Part shown: positions 9,113 through 21,089 of the stretch, piece after piece
Numbering within the stretch: position 1 is the first letter of the stretch
How the letters are laid out: each line of letters opens with the position of its first letter
Source: Lujinxingia litoralis
GTDB taxonomy: Bacteria; Myxococcota_A; Bradymonadia; Bradymonadales; Bradymonadaceae
Assembly (NCBI RefSeq): GCF_003260125.1
Contig: NZ_QHKO01000005.1
Location: 360,250-424,249 of the forward strand
Direction: 5' to 3'
DNA: 64,000 bases
The notes under the pieces: model-generated
What the model was told of the DNA's origin: nothing
Seen by the model: the letters and a program-made list of their open reading frames with translations, nothing else
The model's database searches: none
Translations under genes and position numbers: made by a program

Positions 9113-9766
9113 TCAGAGCTCGCCGGCCTCAATGGCCTTGCAGATCGGGCAGCTGGCCAGGTCGTGGCCCCGGGCCGGGCAGTACTCCCGACCGTAGAAG
9201 ATGATCTGCAGGTGGCGAGCGTTCCAGGTCGACTCCGGGAAGAGCGCGCGCAGGTCCTCTTCGGTCTGGCGGACGTTTTTGGCCTTGCTTAAGCCCCAGC
9301 GCTCGGCCAGGCGGTGGATGTGGGTGTCGACGGGAAAGGAGGGCACGTCGAACCACTGCGAGAGCACCACCTGGGCGGTCTTGCGCCCCACGCCCGGGAG
9401 TTTGGTGAGCTCTTTGAGCGTGCCGGGCACCTCGCCATCGAACTCCTCGATCAGCAGATGGGAGAGCGCGTGGATGTTTTTGGCTTTGGTGGGCGCCAGT
9501 CCGCAGGAGCGAATCGCGTGCTGGATCTGGTCGACCTGCAGGCGCGCCATATCAAAGGGGTTGTCGGCCATCGCGAAGAGATCGGGCGTGACCATGTTCA
9601 CGCGCTTATCGGTGCACTGAGCCGAGAGGAGCACCGCCACCAGCAGCGTGTAGGCGTCGCTATGGTCCAGGGGCACCGGCGTGGTGGGATAGTACTCATC
9701 GAGGAGGGCGCCGATGGCGTCGGCGCGGGCGCTACGGGCTTTTTTGGTGCGCAACGTCTTTGTCAC
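9113..9766 (-). CDS. nth: Endonuclease III, base-excision repair glycosylase/AP lyase
   Basis: A 217-residue HhH-GPD protein that removes oxidised pyrimidines and cleaves the abasic site. The catalytic Lys lies just before the hairpin in the helix-hairpin-helix LPGVGRKTAQVVL, and the catalytic Asp is in FPVDTHIHRLAERWGL. The Fe-S region is atypical: the C-terminus reads YCPARGHDLASCPIC, giving CX9CX2C and then no fourth Cys, against CX6CX2CX5C in E. coli Nth. The cluster may be altered or use another ligand. The start is GTG 9766 with AGAGG upstream. The next gene on the strand is a separate membrane protein. Confidence 0.93.
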   Translation of the reverse strand: MTKTLRTKKARSARADAIGALLDEYYPTTPVPLDHSDAYTLLVAVLLSAQCTDKRVNMVTPDLFAMADNPFDMARLQVDQIQHAIRSCGLAPTKAKNIHALSHLLIEEFDGEVPGTLKELTKLPGVGRKTAQVVLSQWFDVPSFPVDTHIHRLAERWGLSKAKNVRQTEEDLRALFPESTWNARHLQIIFYGREYCPARGHDLASCPICKAIEAGEL

Positions 9767-9833
9767 TCTTTGACCTCTGGGAGCGGCGGCGCGAAGCCCG
9801 GGGCATGGAAGCAGGCCTGCCCTTAACTCGCGC

Positions 9834-10361
9834 TCACCGCGGCTGAATCCACTTAAAGATACGCTCGCCAGGCCTGCCGAGCGCGGCCTGACCGGCCTCG
9901 CGGCCGGCGGCGGCGCGGTACATACCTATCCACGCAGGGATATAGGCCACCAGCGCCAGGGGCAAGAAGAGCGCGCTGTGAACCGTGGCCAGCAGCAAGA
10001 GCGAGTAGCACACCAGGTAGACGGCGCCGGCGGCTTTGGCGTGGTGCAGGGTGAAGGGATTGTCGCGCAGCACCAGCGGGACGATGAAAAAGGGCACCCC
10101 AAAGAGCACCGAGCAGTAGCTGAGCACGGCCAGGCCCGCGCCTTTTTCGCGATCGAAGTAGAGAAAGCGCCGCGGGCCCTGGCCCAACGCCTCCTCCGGG
10201 CACCGGCGCGCCGGCAAGGAGGAGGGCGGCGCGCCGGGCAGCGCCCCCGGCACGGTGGGCGGCTCGCCCGGCGCCTCGTCGATCCGGGAAGTTATCACCT
10301 GACGACGCGCCCGGCACCGAGCCGCGGGGCGTCGCTCCTCGTGGACAGCATCATCGCTCAT
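9834..10361 (-). CDS. Tic20/DUF4870-like membrane protein
   Basis: A 175-residue protein. About 60 hydrophilic, Pro/Arg-rich residues are followed by three hydrophobic segments (about 75-145) with a short loop reading DNPFTLHHAKAAG, and a C-terminal IGMYRAAAGREA. The polar FxxxHAKQA-type loop and the final YRAxxGE-like helix are characteristic of the DUF4870/Tic20-type small membrane family of unknown function. A strong GAGGAGG ribosome site precedes ATG 10361. Confidence 0.6.
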   Translation of the reverse strand: MSDDAVHEERRPAARCRARRQVITSRIDEAPGEPPTVPGALPGAPPSSLPARRCPEEALGQGPRRFLYFDREKGAGLAVLSYCSVLFGVPFFIVPLVLRDNPFTLHHAKAAGAVYLVCYSLLLLATVHSALFLPLALVAYIPAWIGMYRAAAGREAGQAALGRPGERIFKWIQPR

Positions 10362-10548
10362 GGGGGGCCTCCTCGCTGGCGTCTTTGCTCATTATGGCCA
10401 CCGCCCCGGGCGCTTCCACCACAGCCCGCACCTCTCCAATGCTCTGGGGCCTTGAGTTTGAAGCGCTGAGCCACATAATACAGCCGCTGATGCACCGCCC
10501 GATGGCGATTCGATTGACCCCCTCGTTGAGACAGCCTTCCAAGGATAG

Positions 10549-11949
<1,401 letters not shown>

Positions 11950-11952
11950 CCG

Positions 11953-12546
11953 GTGAAGCGCCCCTCCGCAGAACTTGTCCTCTCGGCCTATTACCAGGGG
12001 GTCTTCCCCATGGCCCACACCGAGGAGGAGGGGCGCATCTACTGGTATGCGCCCGACCCCCGCGCGATTCTGCCCCTCGACGGCATGCGTATCTCTCGCC
12101 GCTTTCGCCAGCGCCTGCGCCAGCAACCCTTCGACATCCGCTTTAACAGCGCGTTTGAGGCGGTGATTCAGGCCTGCGCGGCCCCCCGGCCCGACCAACC
12201 GGAAACCTGGATCTCGGAGGGGATCGCCGAGGTCTACACCGAATTGCACCATCTGGGCTTCGCCCACTCGGTGGAGGCCTGGCAAGACGACACCCTGGTC
12301 GGGGGGCTTTACGGCGTGGCCCTGGGTGGACTATTTGCCGGAGAGTCCATGTTTCACCGGGCCACTGACGCCTCCAAAATCTGTCTGGCCCACCTGGTAG
12401 AACGCCTCAACCAGCGGGGGTTTTGCCTGCTCGACGTGCAGTTCACCACCGACCATCTCCGGCGCCTGGGCGTCATCGAGATCAGCCGCCAGGCCTACGA
12501 AGCGCGCCTGGCCCGCGCGGTCCAGAGAGACTGCTCCTTTATCTGA
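11953..12546 (+). CDS. aat: Leucyl/phenylalanyl-tRNA-protein transferase
   Basis: A 197-residue enzyme of the N-end rule pathway that adds Leu or Phe to proteins with an N-terminal basic residue, marking them for ClpAP/ClpS degradation. Family hallmarks are YYQGVFPMA, the loop YWYAPDPRAILP, GLYGVALGGLFAGESMF and LVERL...LLDVQFTTDHLRRLG. The start is GTG 11953, three bases after the fumC stop, which suggests translational coupling. Confidence 0.95.
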   Translation: MKRPSAELVLSAYYQGVFPMAHTEEEGRIYWYAPDPRAILPLDGMRISRRFRQRLRQQPFDIRFNSAFEAVIQACAAPRPDQPETWISEGIAEVYTELHHLGFAHSVEAWQDDTLVGGLYGVALGGLFAGESMFHRATDASKICLAHLVERLNQRGFCLLDVQFTTDHLRRLGVIEISRQAYEARLARAVQRDCSFI

Positions 12547-12745
12547 ACCCACCTTCACACTTGCCTGCCCCGGGGCTTTTGCGATTAGATTGCCCGGACT
12601 CAGCGCACCTACTTTTCGTCGTATGCTGCAGCCCCGACGATCCCGCCCGGGAAAGTCAGACTGCCAGCGCCCTTTCGCGTTGGGACAAACCCAACTCTGA
12701 CGCTACCTATCTGCCTGTTCACCGAACCCATGTAGGAAACCTTTT

Positions 12746-13351
12746 ATGGAAGATGCCAAACGCCATCTCGTCGTCACCCAGGGTGACATCACCTTGATCT
12801 CGATGCCCGAAGGGGCGCTGGTCAACCCCTCCAACACCGGTCTGATCCTCAACAGCGGTGTGAGCAGCGCCATCGCGCGTCGCGGGGGCCCCTTCATGCA
12901 GCAGACCCTGCACATGGCCCGCAGCGGGCTGCGCAACAACCGCCTGGAGCCGGGCCGCGCCATCGACACCGAAGCCGGCCAGCTCCCGGTCAAGCGCCTG
13001 ATTCACGTCTCGATCGTGGGCGCCAAAAAGGTCAACGCGCGCCTGGTCTCCAACGCCATCCTCAACGCCTACGACCGGGCCGACGAGCTGGAGCTCAAGC
13101 AGCTGGCCTTCCCGGCCATCGGCCTGCAGCCCACCGGTCTGAGCATCGACGAGTTCATGGAGATCTTCTGGCGCATCACTTCCGAGGAGCTCCCGCGCCT
13201 CAAGCACGTGGAGCAGGTCTACCTCTGCCTCTTCAGCGGCGATGAGTACGACGCCGGCAGCGCCTACGCCGAGAAGCACGCCGATGAGCTCCCGGCCGCC
13301 ATCGAGCTGGAAATCAGCGAGACGGGCTTTGCCAAAGGGCTCTTCGGCTGA
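12746..13351 (+). CDS. Macro-domain protein
   Basis: A 201-residue protein. It shows the macro-domain pattern of an early QGDIT, then ALVNPSNTGLILNSGVSSAIARRGG, a central IHVSIVGAKK strand and AFPAIGLQP. Macro domains bind ADP-ribose and often remove it from proteins or nucleotides. The substrate-binding Asn and Gly-rich loops are present. A TAGGAAA ribosome site precedes ATG 12746. Its stop overlaps the ATG of mevalonate kinase (TGATG), so the two are translationally coupled. The functional reason for that pairing is not obvious. Confidence 0.85.
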   Translation: MEDAKRHLVVTQGDITLISMPEGALVNPSNTGLILNSGVSSAIARRGGPFMQQTLHMARSGLRNNRLEPGRAIDTEAGQLPVKRLIHVSIVGAKKVNARLVSNAILNAYDRADELELKQLAFPAIGLQPTGLSIDEFMEIFWRITSEELPRLKHVEQVYLCLFSGDEYDAGSAYAEKHADELPAAIELEISETGFAKGLFG

Positions 13352-14274
13352 TGATCGATGCAGCCGAGGGTCGCGGACGCGGAAAGGTCATCTTGTACGG
13401 GGAACATGCCGTGGTGCATGGCTTTGAAGCGGTAGCCTGTGGGCTCCCGCTCGGGGCTGTGGCACGGCTGCGCCCCGGAAAGACATCGACCTTTATCATC
13501 GAACATCCCGGGGGGCGCTTTGAGGCCGACGGCCAGGTTCTGAAGGCCGCCCGGGGTATCGTGGAGAGCTTCGGGCTGGAGCTCGAAGCGCTGGAGAGCT
13601 CGGTGCACCTGGCGGTGCCGGTGGGCGCGGGGATGGGGAGCTCGGCGGCGCTGGCCGTGGCGCTGGCCCGGGCGGCCCGCGAGCTCTCGGGCCAGGGCGA
13701 CGAAGCCCGCGTCGAAGAAGCGGTGGCGCGGGCCGAAGCCGTGTTTCATGGCCAGGCCTCGGGCATCGATCAGAGCGCGGCCCTGCGCGGCGGCGTGTTT
13801 GCGTTTCGGCGCGGGGCGCACCCCGGCGCCCCGCCGCAGATCGAGCCGATGCAGGCCCCGGCGCTTCGCCTGGTCGTGGCCCAGGTCGCGCCCTCGGCCT
13901 CCACGGCCACCATGGTCCGCGGGGTTCACGCGCTGGCCCGGCGCTATCCGGCCGCCATCACCCCCACCTTTGAAGCCATCGGTCAGGTCGCCCGGGCCGG
14001 GCGCGCCGCCCTCGAAGCCGGAGATGTGCAAGAGGCCGGCGAGCTGATGAACGTGAACCAGGGCCTGCTCAGCGCGCTGGGGGTCTCGATCGCCGCGATC
14101 GATGCGGCCTGCCATCTGGCACGCCAGGCCGGCGCGCTGGGCGCCAAGCTCACCGGCGCCGGAGGCGGCGGCTGCGTCGTCGCGCTCAGCCCCGATGCCG
14201 AACATACCCGGTTGATTCGCCAGGCCTGGGAGGCCCGCGACTGGCCCTGCTTCGAGTTTTATCTGGAGCCTTAA
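13351..14274 (+). CDS. mvk: Mevalonate kinase
   Basis: A 307-residue GHMP kinase that phosphorylates mevalonate in isoprenoid synthesis. Motif 1 is KVILYGEHAVVHG near residue 12, motif 2 the ATP loop PVGAGMGSSAALAVAL near residue 90, and motif 3 KLTGAGGGGCVVAL near residue 265. The catalytic Asp lies in ASGIDQSA. It overlaps the macro-domain gene by one base, and the decarboxylase of the same pathway follows 100 bases later. Phosphomevalonate kinase is not in the window. Confidence 0.93.
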   Translation: MIDAAEGRGRGKVILYGEHAVVHGFEAVACGLPLGAVARLRPGKTSTFIIEHPGGRFEADGQVLKAARGIVESFGLELEALESSVHLAVPVGAGMGSSAALAVALARAARELSGQGDEARVEEAVARAEAVFHGQASGIDQSAALRGGVFAFRRGAHPGAPPQIEPMQAPALRLVVAQVAPSASTATMVRGVHALARRYPAAITPTFEAIGQVARAGRAALEAGDVQEAGELMNVNQGLLSALGVSIAAIDAACHLARQAGALGAKLTGAGGGGCVVALSPDAEHTRLIRQAWEARDWPCFEFYLEP

Positions 14275-14374
14275 GCGCCCGCCCTTTTTCGCCATCTTTT
14301 GCGGCCGGCCTCCCGCGCTCGCTCTCTGGCGACCGGCGCCCTCCCCTTCTCCCTCGACTATTCAGGACTCACGC

Positions 14375-15361
14375 ATGCACGCCACCGCACTCGCCCACTC
14401 CAACATCGCGCTCGTGAAGTACTGGGGCAAACGCGACCGGGCGCTCAACCTGCCGGTGGCCGGAAGCCTCTCGCTTACCCTGGGCGGCCTGGCCACCACC
14501 ACCACCGTGCACTTTCGCCCGGAGCTGGAATCGGATCTCGTCAGCCTCGACGGCCGAGAGCTGCGCCCGGGCAGCGTCGCCCATCGACGCATCGCCGACT
14601 TTCTGGACCTGGTGCGCAACGACGCCGGCATCACCTCCTTCGCCGAGGTCGAGACCGCCAACAACTTCCCCACCGCCGCCGGCCTGGCCTCCTCGGCCTC
14701 GGGCTTTGCGGCGCTGGCGCTGGCGGCGACCCACGCCGCCGGCCAACAGCTCACCGACGCCCAACTCTCGGTGCTGGCCCGCCGCGGTTCGGGCTCGGCG
14801 GCGCGCTCGATCTTTGGCGGGTTTGCCGAGATGAGCGCGGGCACCCGGGCCGACGGCCGCGACGCCCACGCCCGGGCCCTGGCCGGCCCCGAACACTGGG
14901 ACCTGCGCTGCGTGGTGGCCGTGACCACCCAGGGCGAAAAAGACGTCAGCTCCACCGAGGGCATGACCCGCACCCAGGAGACCTCGCCACTCTTTGAGCC
15001 CTGGGCGCGCACCGTCGACGCGGACATCGCCCAGGCCCGCCACGCCGTCGAGACCCGCGACTTCGCGCTGCTCGGACGCGTGGCCGAACGCTCCTGCCTG
15101 GGCATGCACGCCAGCGCCATGGCCGCCGACCCGGGCGTGATCTACTGGAACCCGACCACCATCGAGGTGATCCACCGGGTGCGCCGGGCCCGACGCGACG
15201 GCCTGCAGATCTTCTTCACCATCGACGCCGGCCCCCACGTCAAGGTCTTCTGCCCGGCCCGCGAACTCTCGGCGCTGCGCTCGGTGCTCAGCCAGATCGA
15301 CGGGGTCAACGACCTCATCGTCGCTCGCCCCGGCCAGGGGGCTCATCTGCTGGAATCCTGA
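14375..15361 (+). CDS. mvaD: Diphosphomevalonate decarboxylase
   Basis: A 328-residue GHMP-family enzyme forming isopentenyl diphosphate. It starts with the diagnostic AHSNIALVKYWGKRD, and has ETANNFPTAAGLASSASG for ATP binding, RRGSGSAARSIFGGF, and the catalytic Asp region FTIDAGPHVKVF. Archaeal-type phosphomevalonate decarboxylases look similar, so the exact substrate is likely but not certain. It forms an operon with mvk and is followed by a terminator. Confidence 0.93.
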   Translation: MHATALAHSNIALVKYWGKRDRALNLPVAGSLSLTLGGLATTTTVHFRPELESDLVSLDGRELRPGSVAHRRIADFLDLVRNDAGITSFAEVETANNFPTAAGLASSASGFAALALAATHAAGQQLTDAQLSVLARRGSGSAARSIFGGFAEMSAGTRADGRDAHARALAGPEHWDLRCVVAVTTQGEKDVSSTEGMTRTQETSPLFEPWARTVDADIAQARHAVETRDFALLGRVAERSCLGMHASAMAADPGVIYWNPTTIEVIHRVRRARRDGLQIFFTIDAGPHVKVFCPARELSALRSVLSQIDGVNDLIVARPGQGAHLLES

Positions 15362-15435
15362 GCGCCCCACCTCGGTTGACACCCCCGGCGGCCGCGGTCC
15401 AGATTAGCCCCGCTACTGCTCCTGTATTCGCGTGA

Positions 15436-15461
15436 CTCGCCAGGCTCTGGCGAGCCTTTTT
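15436..15461 (+). terminator. Rho-independent terminator after mvaD
   Basis: Perfect stem CTCGCCAG / CTGGCGAG with loop GCT, followed by CC and five T. It sits in the region where an over-long clpB frame would start, which supports the later clpB start. The stem is again an inverted pair of the over-represented octamer. Confidence 0.88.
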
Positions 15462-15494
15462 GTGGAATGTCTCTGTCTGCCCCCGAGCGTGAAC

Positions 15495-18110
<2,616 letters not shown>

Positions 18111-18142
18111 CCCGGGCGCCCTCACCCCGGGCCCGGTGGCCC

Positions 18143-19315
18143 TTAGCCGGCGCCCAGGGTGAGGTAGGCCAACGTGGCGATGATCAACACGATGACCACC
18201 GCCAGCAGCGGCCCGCTTAACCCTCCCCCGCGGGTCGCTTCCGCGCGCTCCTGAGCGCGCTCCACCGCCGAATCTGCTGAACCCGCCGGGGGCGCTTCAT
18301 CCTCGGTCACCGGCGTCGGCTCGACCGCCACGCTGATCAGCGGCCCGGAGGAGAGGTGGCTCTTCAGCGCCCGGTTCTTCTCGGGGTTCTCCATCTCCAG
18401 CCCCAGCCAGGGCGCCGGAAGCATCACCATCCCAAAGCCTTTCATCTCGCGGGTGGGCAACGCGTCGAGCGCCAGGTACTTGCGAAACACCTCGGCGCGC
18501 CCGAAGCGTTTCTTGGCCAGCGGCTGCAGCGTGCGCGCCAGCAGGAGCGTGAGCCCGGGAAGCTCCAGCGCCTCGATGCGCTCGTAGGCCGTGTAGCTCA
18601 GCGGGCTCTCCACCCGGGCCCGCGGCTCCTCGCCACTGAGCAAAAAGCTCATCAGGGCGCCGGCGCCGTAGATATCGGCCGCGCTGCGCAGCATGGTGCC
18701 CGAGGCCTCGTCGCGCACCTCCGGCGCGGTGTAGGCCGGGTGGGTCGAGAGCTGCCAGGGCTTGAGCTTGACCCCCTTGCTGACCACCGCGCCCGGCAGC
18801 TGCGCGCGCAACTCCAGGTCCTCGGTGAGCACGAAGCGCCGCGGGTCGAAATCGCGCCAGTAGTACCCGGCCTGATGCGTGGCCACCAGCAGATCGCCCA
18901 GCCGGGCCATGAGCTGGAGCGCGAGTTCGGCGGGCATGCCCTGGGGCCAGCGCTCCTCCACCGCCTTGAGCAGCGACGTGCCCTTGCAGGCCTCCACGAC
19001 CAGCAGCGGCTCACCGGCCCCGCCCGGCCCCTGGTCCAGCTCCAGCAGCGCGATCTTACGCGCGACCACACCCCCGGCGGCGAGTTCCTCGAGGTACTCG
19101 GCCAGGTGCGAGAGCTGCTCGCGGCGAGTGGCCACGTAGGCGACATCCTGCAGCCGGGCCTCATCGTAGTGGATCGCCAGCCCCAGCCGCTCGGCCGAGG
19201 TGGACTCCTCGGTGAGCGCGACCACCTGCAGCTCGTCGCGCTCGGCCACCAACGCGGAGACCTGATAGCCCTGCGGCGCGGGATAGGCATCGTTCTGGCG
19301 AGTCGACTCTTCCAT
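18143..19315 (-). CDS. Membrane-anchored protein-kinase-like protein (probable pseudokinase)
   Basis: A 390-residue protein with a C-terminal membrane segment (LLAVVIVLIIATLAYLTL) and a C-terminal lobe resembling Hanks kinases: QAGYYWRDFDPRRFVL sits where HRDLKPxN is expected, and TAPEVRDEASG...SAADIYGAGALMSFLLSG matches APE and the F helix. I see no Gly-rich loop, no clear VAIK Lys and no DFG, so catalysis is doubtful. The start is ATG 19315 with GGAGA upstream. Longer readings to 19585 run through an intergenic repeat. A true Ser/Thr kinase lies nearby at 21090. Confidence 0.75.
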   Translation of the reverse strand: MEESTRQNDAYPAPQGYQVSALVAERDELQVVALTEESTSAERLGLAIHYDEARLQDVAYVATRREQLSHLAEYLEELAAGGVVARKIALLELDQGPGGAGEPLLVVEACKGTSLLKAVEERWPQGMPAELALQLMARLGDLLVATHQAGYYWRDFDPRRFVLTEDLELRAQLPGAVVSKGVKLKPWQLSTHPAYTAPEVRDEASGTMLRSAADIYGAGALMSFLLSGEEPRARVESPLSYTAYERIEALELPGLTLLLARTLQPLAKKRFGRAEVFRKYLALDALPTREMKGFGMVMLPAPWLGLEMENPEKNRALKSHLSSGPLISVAVEPTPVTEDEAPPAGSADSAVERAQERAEATRGGGLSGPLLAVVIVLIIATLAYLTLGAG

Positions 19316-19560
19316 ACTTCGTTCTCCGGGGGTTGTGGCGCGCAAGCGCGCCTGCCACGCCATCCTCGTTTCACGGGCGGCAAGGGCGTATTGCGTGCGA
19401 CCATACTCGGCAGCGCCGGGCTGGCAACCATCAACGCACGGCCCCCCCACCAGCTTCCCGACACGCCCGCCCGACTCTGCCACTCGGGCCCCCCCGAGAT
19501 CGCCGAATCCGCTATTCGCCGAGCGAGAGGCATCCTCGATCCCCCCGACGCTCCAAAAAT

Positions 19561-19660
19561 GCGACATTTTGGCACAGTGCATCACCTTACCCCCACCCCC
19601 ACCGTGGTATTTTGCAACAGTCCATCACCTTACCGTGACACTCTGGCACAAGTGCATCAT
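19561..19660. repeat. Three spaced copies of a palindrome-containing repeat
   Basis: GCGACATTTTGGCAC (19561-19575), GTGGTATTTTGCAAC (19604-19618) and GTGACACTCTGGCAC (19635-19649) are each followed by a related A(A)GT(G/C)CATCA tail. The first two are 43 bases apart, the same step as the array at 8776-9035. The third matches the palindrome GTGNCA-N3-TGNCAC exactly. The location in a divergent promoter region fits an operator, but the array at 8776 is not in a promoter. Confidence 0.7.
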
Positions 19661-19688
19661 CTCCATTCTGTCTGATTTTAGCCGAGCG

Positions 19689-19709
19689 CGGGGCATCCCT
19701 GATGCCCCG
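19689..19709. repeat. Inverted repeat CGGGGCATC / GATGCCCCG
   Basis: A 9-bp perfect stem with a 3-base loop in the divergent intergenic region. It shares the GGCATC/GATGCC core with palindromes at 4139, 40514 and 62944. There is no T-tract. Confidence 0.5.
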
Positions 19710-19837
19710 GCACCGCGTGCAGCGCCTTGGGGGAGTATCGCGTATCGCTCGCAGCCCCTCCCCACTCCTTGCCTCCCGACTTTTGCGGCTGATACCTTGC
19801 CCCGAGGTCTTTCCCCCCTTTATCACGGAGCGCTCCC

Positions 19838-21067
19838 ATGCCGGCCGCCGGTCTGATTCGCCAGCTCAACGCCTGCCCCCTGATCGCGCTTGTGGCCCTC
19901 GCCACACTCCTGACGCCGGCGGCCGCCCGGGCCCAGGACGAGGCATGCGAGGGCTGGGCCCCTGGTGAGCGTGTCGCCGAGATCCACGATGAGCGCCTGG
20001 GGGAATCCTCGGGGCTGGCCGCCAGCTGGCTCAACCCCGACATCCTCTGGACCCATAACGACTCCGGCGACCAGGCGCGTCTCTTCGCCCTGAGCACCAC
20101 TGGCGAGGTGCTCACCGAGGTGCGCCTGCCCCCGGCCCAGAACGTCGACTGGGAGGATATGGCCATCGGCCCCTGCCAGCCCGGCAGCCCCCAACCCTGC
20201 CTCTACCTGGCCGACATCGGCGATAACCTGGCTCGCCGCGACCACCTGATGATCTACCGCGTGCCCGAACCCCGGCTCGCCGAACCTCCCCCGCCCCGGC
20301 TGGAGCTGACTCAGGATATCGCAGCCCAACGCTTTACCTACCAGGGCGGCCCTCGCGACGCCGAAGCCCTCCTCGTCGATCCGAGGAGCGCCGAGATCTT
20401 CATCCTCGAGAAAAACGACAGCGGCAACGCCGGGGTCTTTGAGCTGAGCGAGGCCTTTGCCGAAGCCGATTCGCTGCTGGAGGCTCGCCACATCGCCGAG
20501 CTCACGCTGCCCGGCTCGCTGAGCTTCGGCAAAATGATCACCGCGGCCGACGTCTCCCCGGACGGCGGCGAATTCACCCTGCGCACCTACACCCACCTGC
20601 TGACCTACTGCGCACCGGGCGGCGAGCTCCGGCAGGCCTTTGAGGCCGCGCCGCAACGGGTGATGGTCAACCCGGGCACGCTCCAGGGCGAAGCGCTGAC
20701 CTACGATCGCCGCGACGACGCGCTGTGGTTGACCAGCGAGCGCCTGCCGGCGCCCCTGATCCGCGTCGATCGCGCCAGCGCCCCCGCGGCCCGCCCCGAC
20801 GAGGACGCCGACACCGCCGAGGCCCCCGACACCACCGCGGAGCCGGCCGATCGCCCCGCACTCCCCGACGCCGCCGGGGTGGACGACTCCACGCCGGGAG
20901 CTACCCTGCACTCCTCCCCCGACGCCGGGTGTGCGACCCTCGCCAGCGACGCCCCTGGCGGCTATGGTCTGACCCACCTCGGCGTGCTCCTCGCCATGGC
21001 CTCCCTGAGACTGTGGGGCCGCCGGGGGGCCGACCGCCGCACTCGGGCCCACTCGACTCGATTCTGA
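19838..21067 (+). CDS. Secreted propeller-like protein with C-terminal membrane anchor
   Basis: A 409-residue protein with a Sec signal peptide ending near ARAQ. The body contains RLGESSGLAASWLNPDILW followed by THNDSG, and VDWEDMAIGP, typical of secreted beta-propeller proteins of the phytase/SdiA-regulated type. After a Pro/Asp linker the C-terminus has Gly-Cys, a hydrophobic stretch (THLGVLLAMASLRLW) and an Arg-rich tail, the order of a MYXO-CTERM-type sorting signal. The assignment of that signal is inference. GGAG precedes ATG 19838. The next gene, a Ser/Thr kinase, starts 22 bases downstream. Confidence 0.75.
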   Translation: MPAAGLIRQLNACPLIALVALATLLTPAAARAQDEACEGWAPGERVAEIHDERLGESSGLAASWLNPDILWTHNDSGDQARLFALSTTGEVLTEVRLPPAQNVDWEDMAIGPCQPGSPQPCLYLADIGDNLARRDHLMIYRVPEPRLAEPPPPRLELTQDIAAQRFTYQGGPRDAEALLVDPRSAEIFILEKNDSGNAGVFELSEAFAEADSLLEARHIAELTLPGSLSFGKMITAADVSPDGGEFTLRTYTHLLTYCAPGGELRQAFEAAPQRVMVNPGTLQGEALTYDRRDDALWLTSERLPAPLIRVDRASAPAARPDEDADTAEAPDTTAEPADRPALPDAAGVDDSTPGATLHSSPDAGCATLASDAPGGYGLTHLGVLLAMASLRLWGRRGADRRTRAHSTRF

Positions 21068-21089
21068 CGCCATCTGGATACGCTCACCG

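Larger units (their letters stand above)
19316..19837. other. Intergenic region between divergent genes
   Basis: No credible gene. It must hold promoters for the pseudokinase (leftward) and the propeller gene (rightward). It contains the palindrome cluster at 19561-19649 and a hairpin at 19689-19709. ORFs crossing it are proline- and arginine-rich and lack ribosome sites. Confidence 0.6.

Noticed and set aside
19561..19660. Sigma-54 promoter from TGGCAC followed by TGCA
   Set aside because: The distance between the GG and GC elements is too short for -24/-12 spacing.
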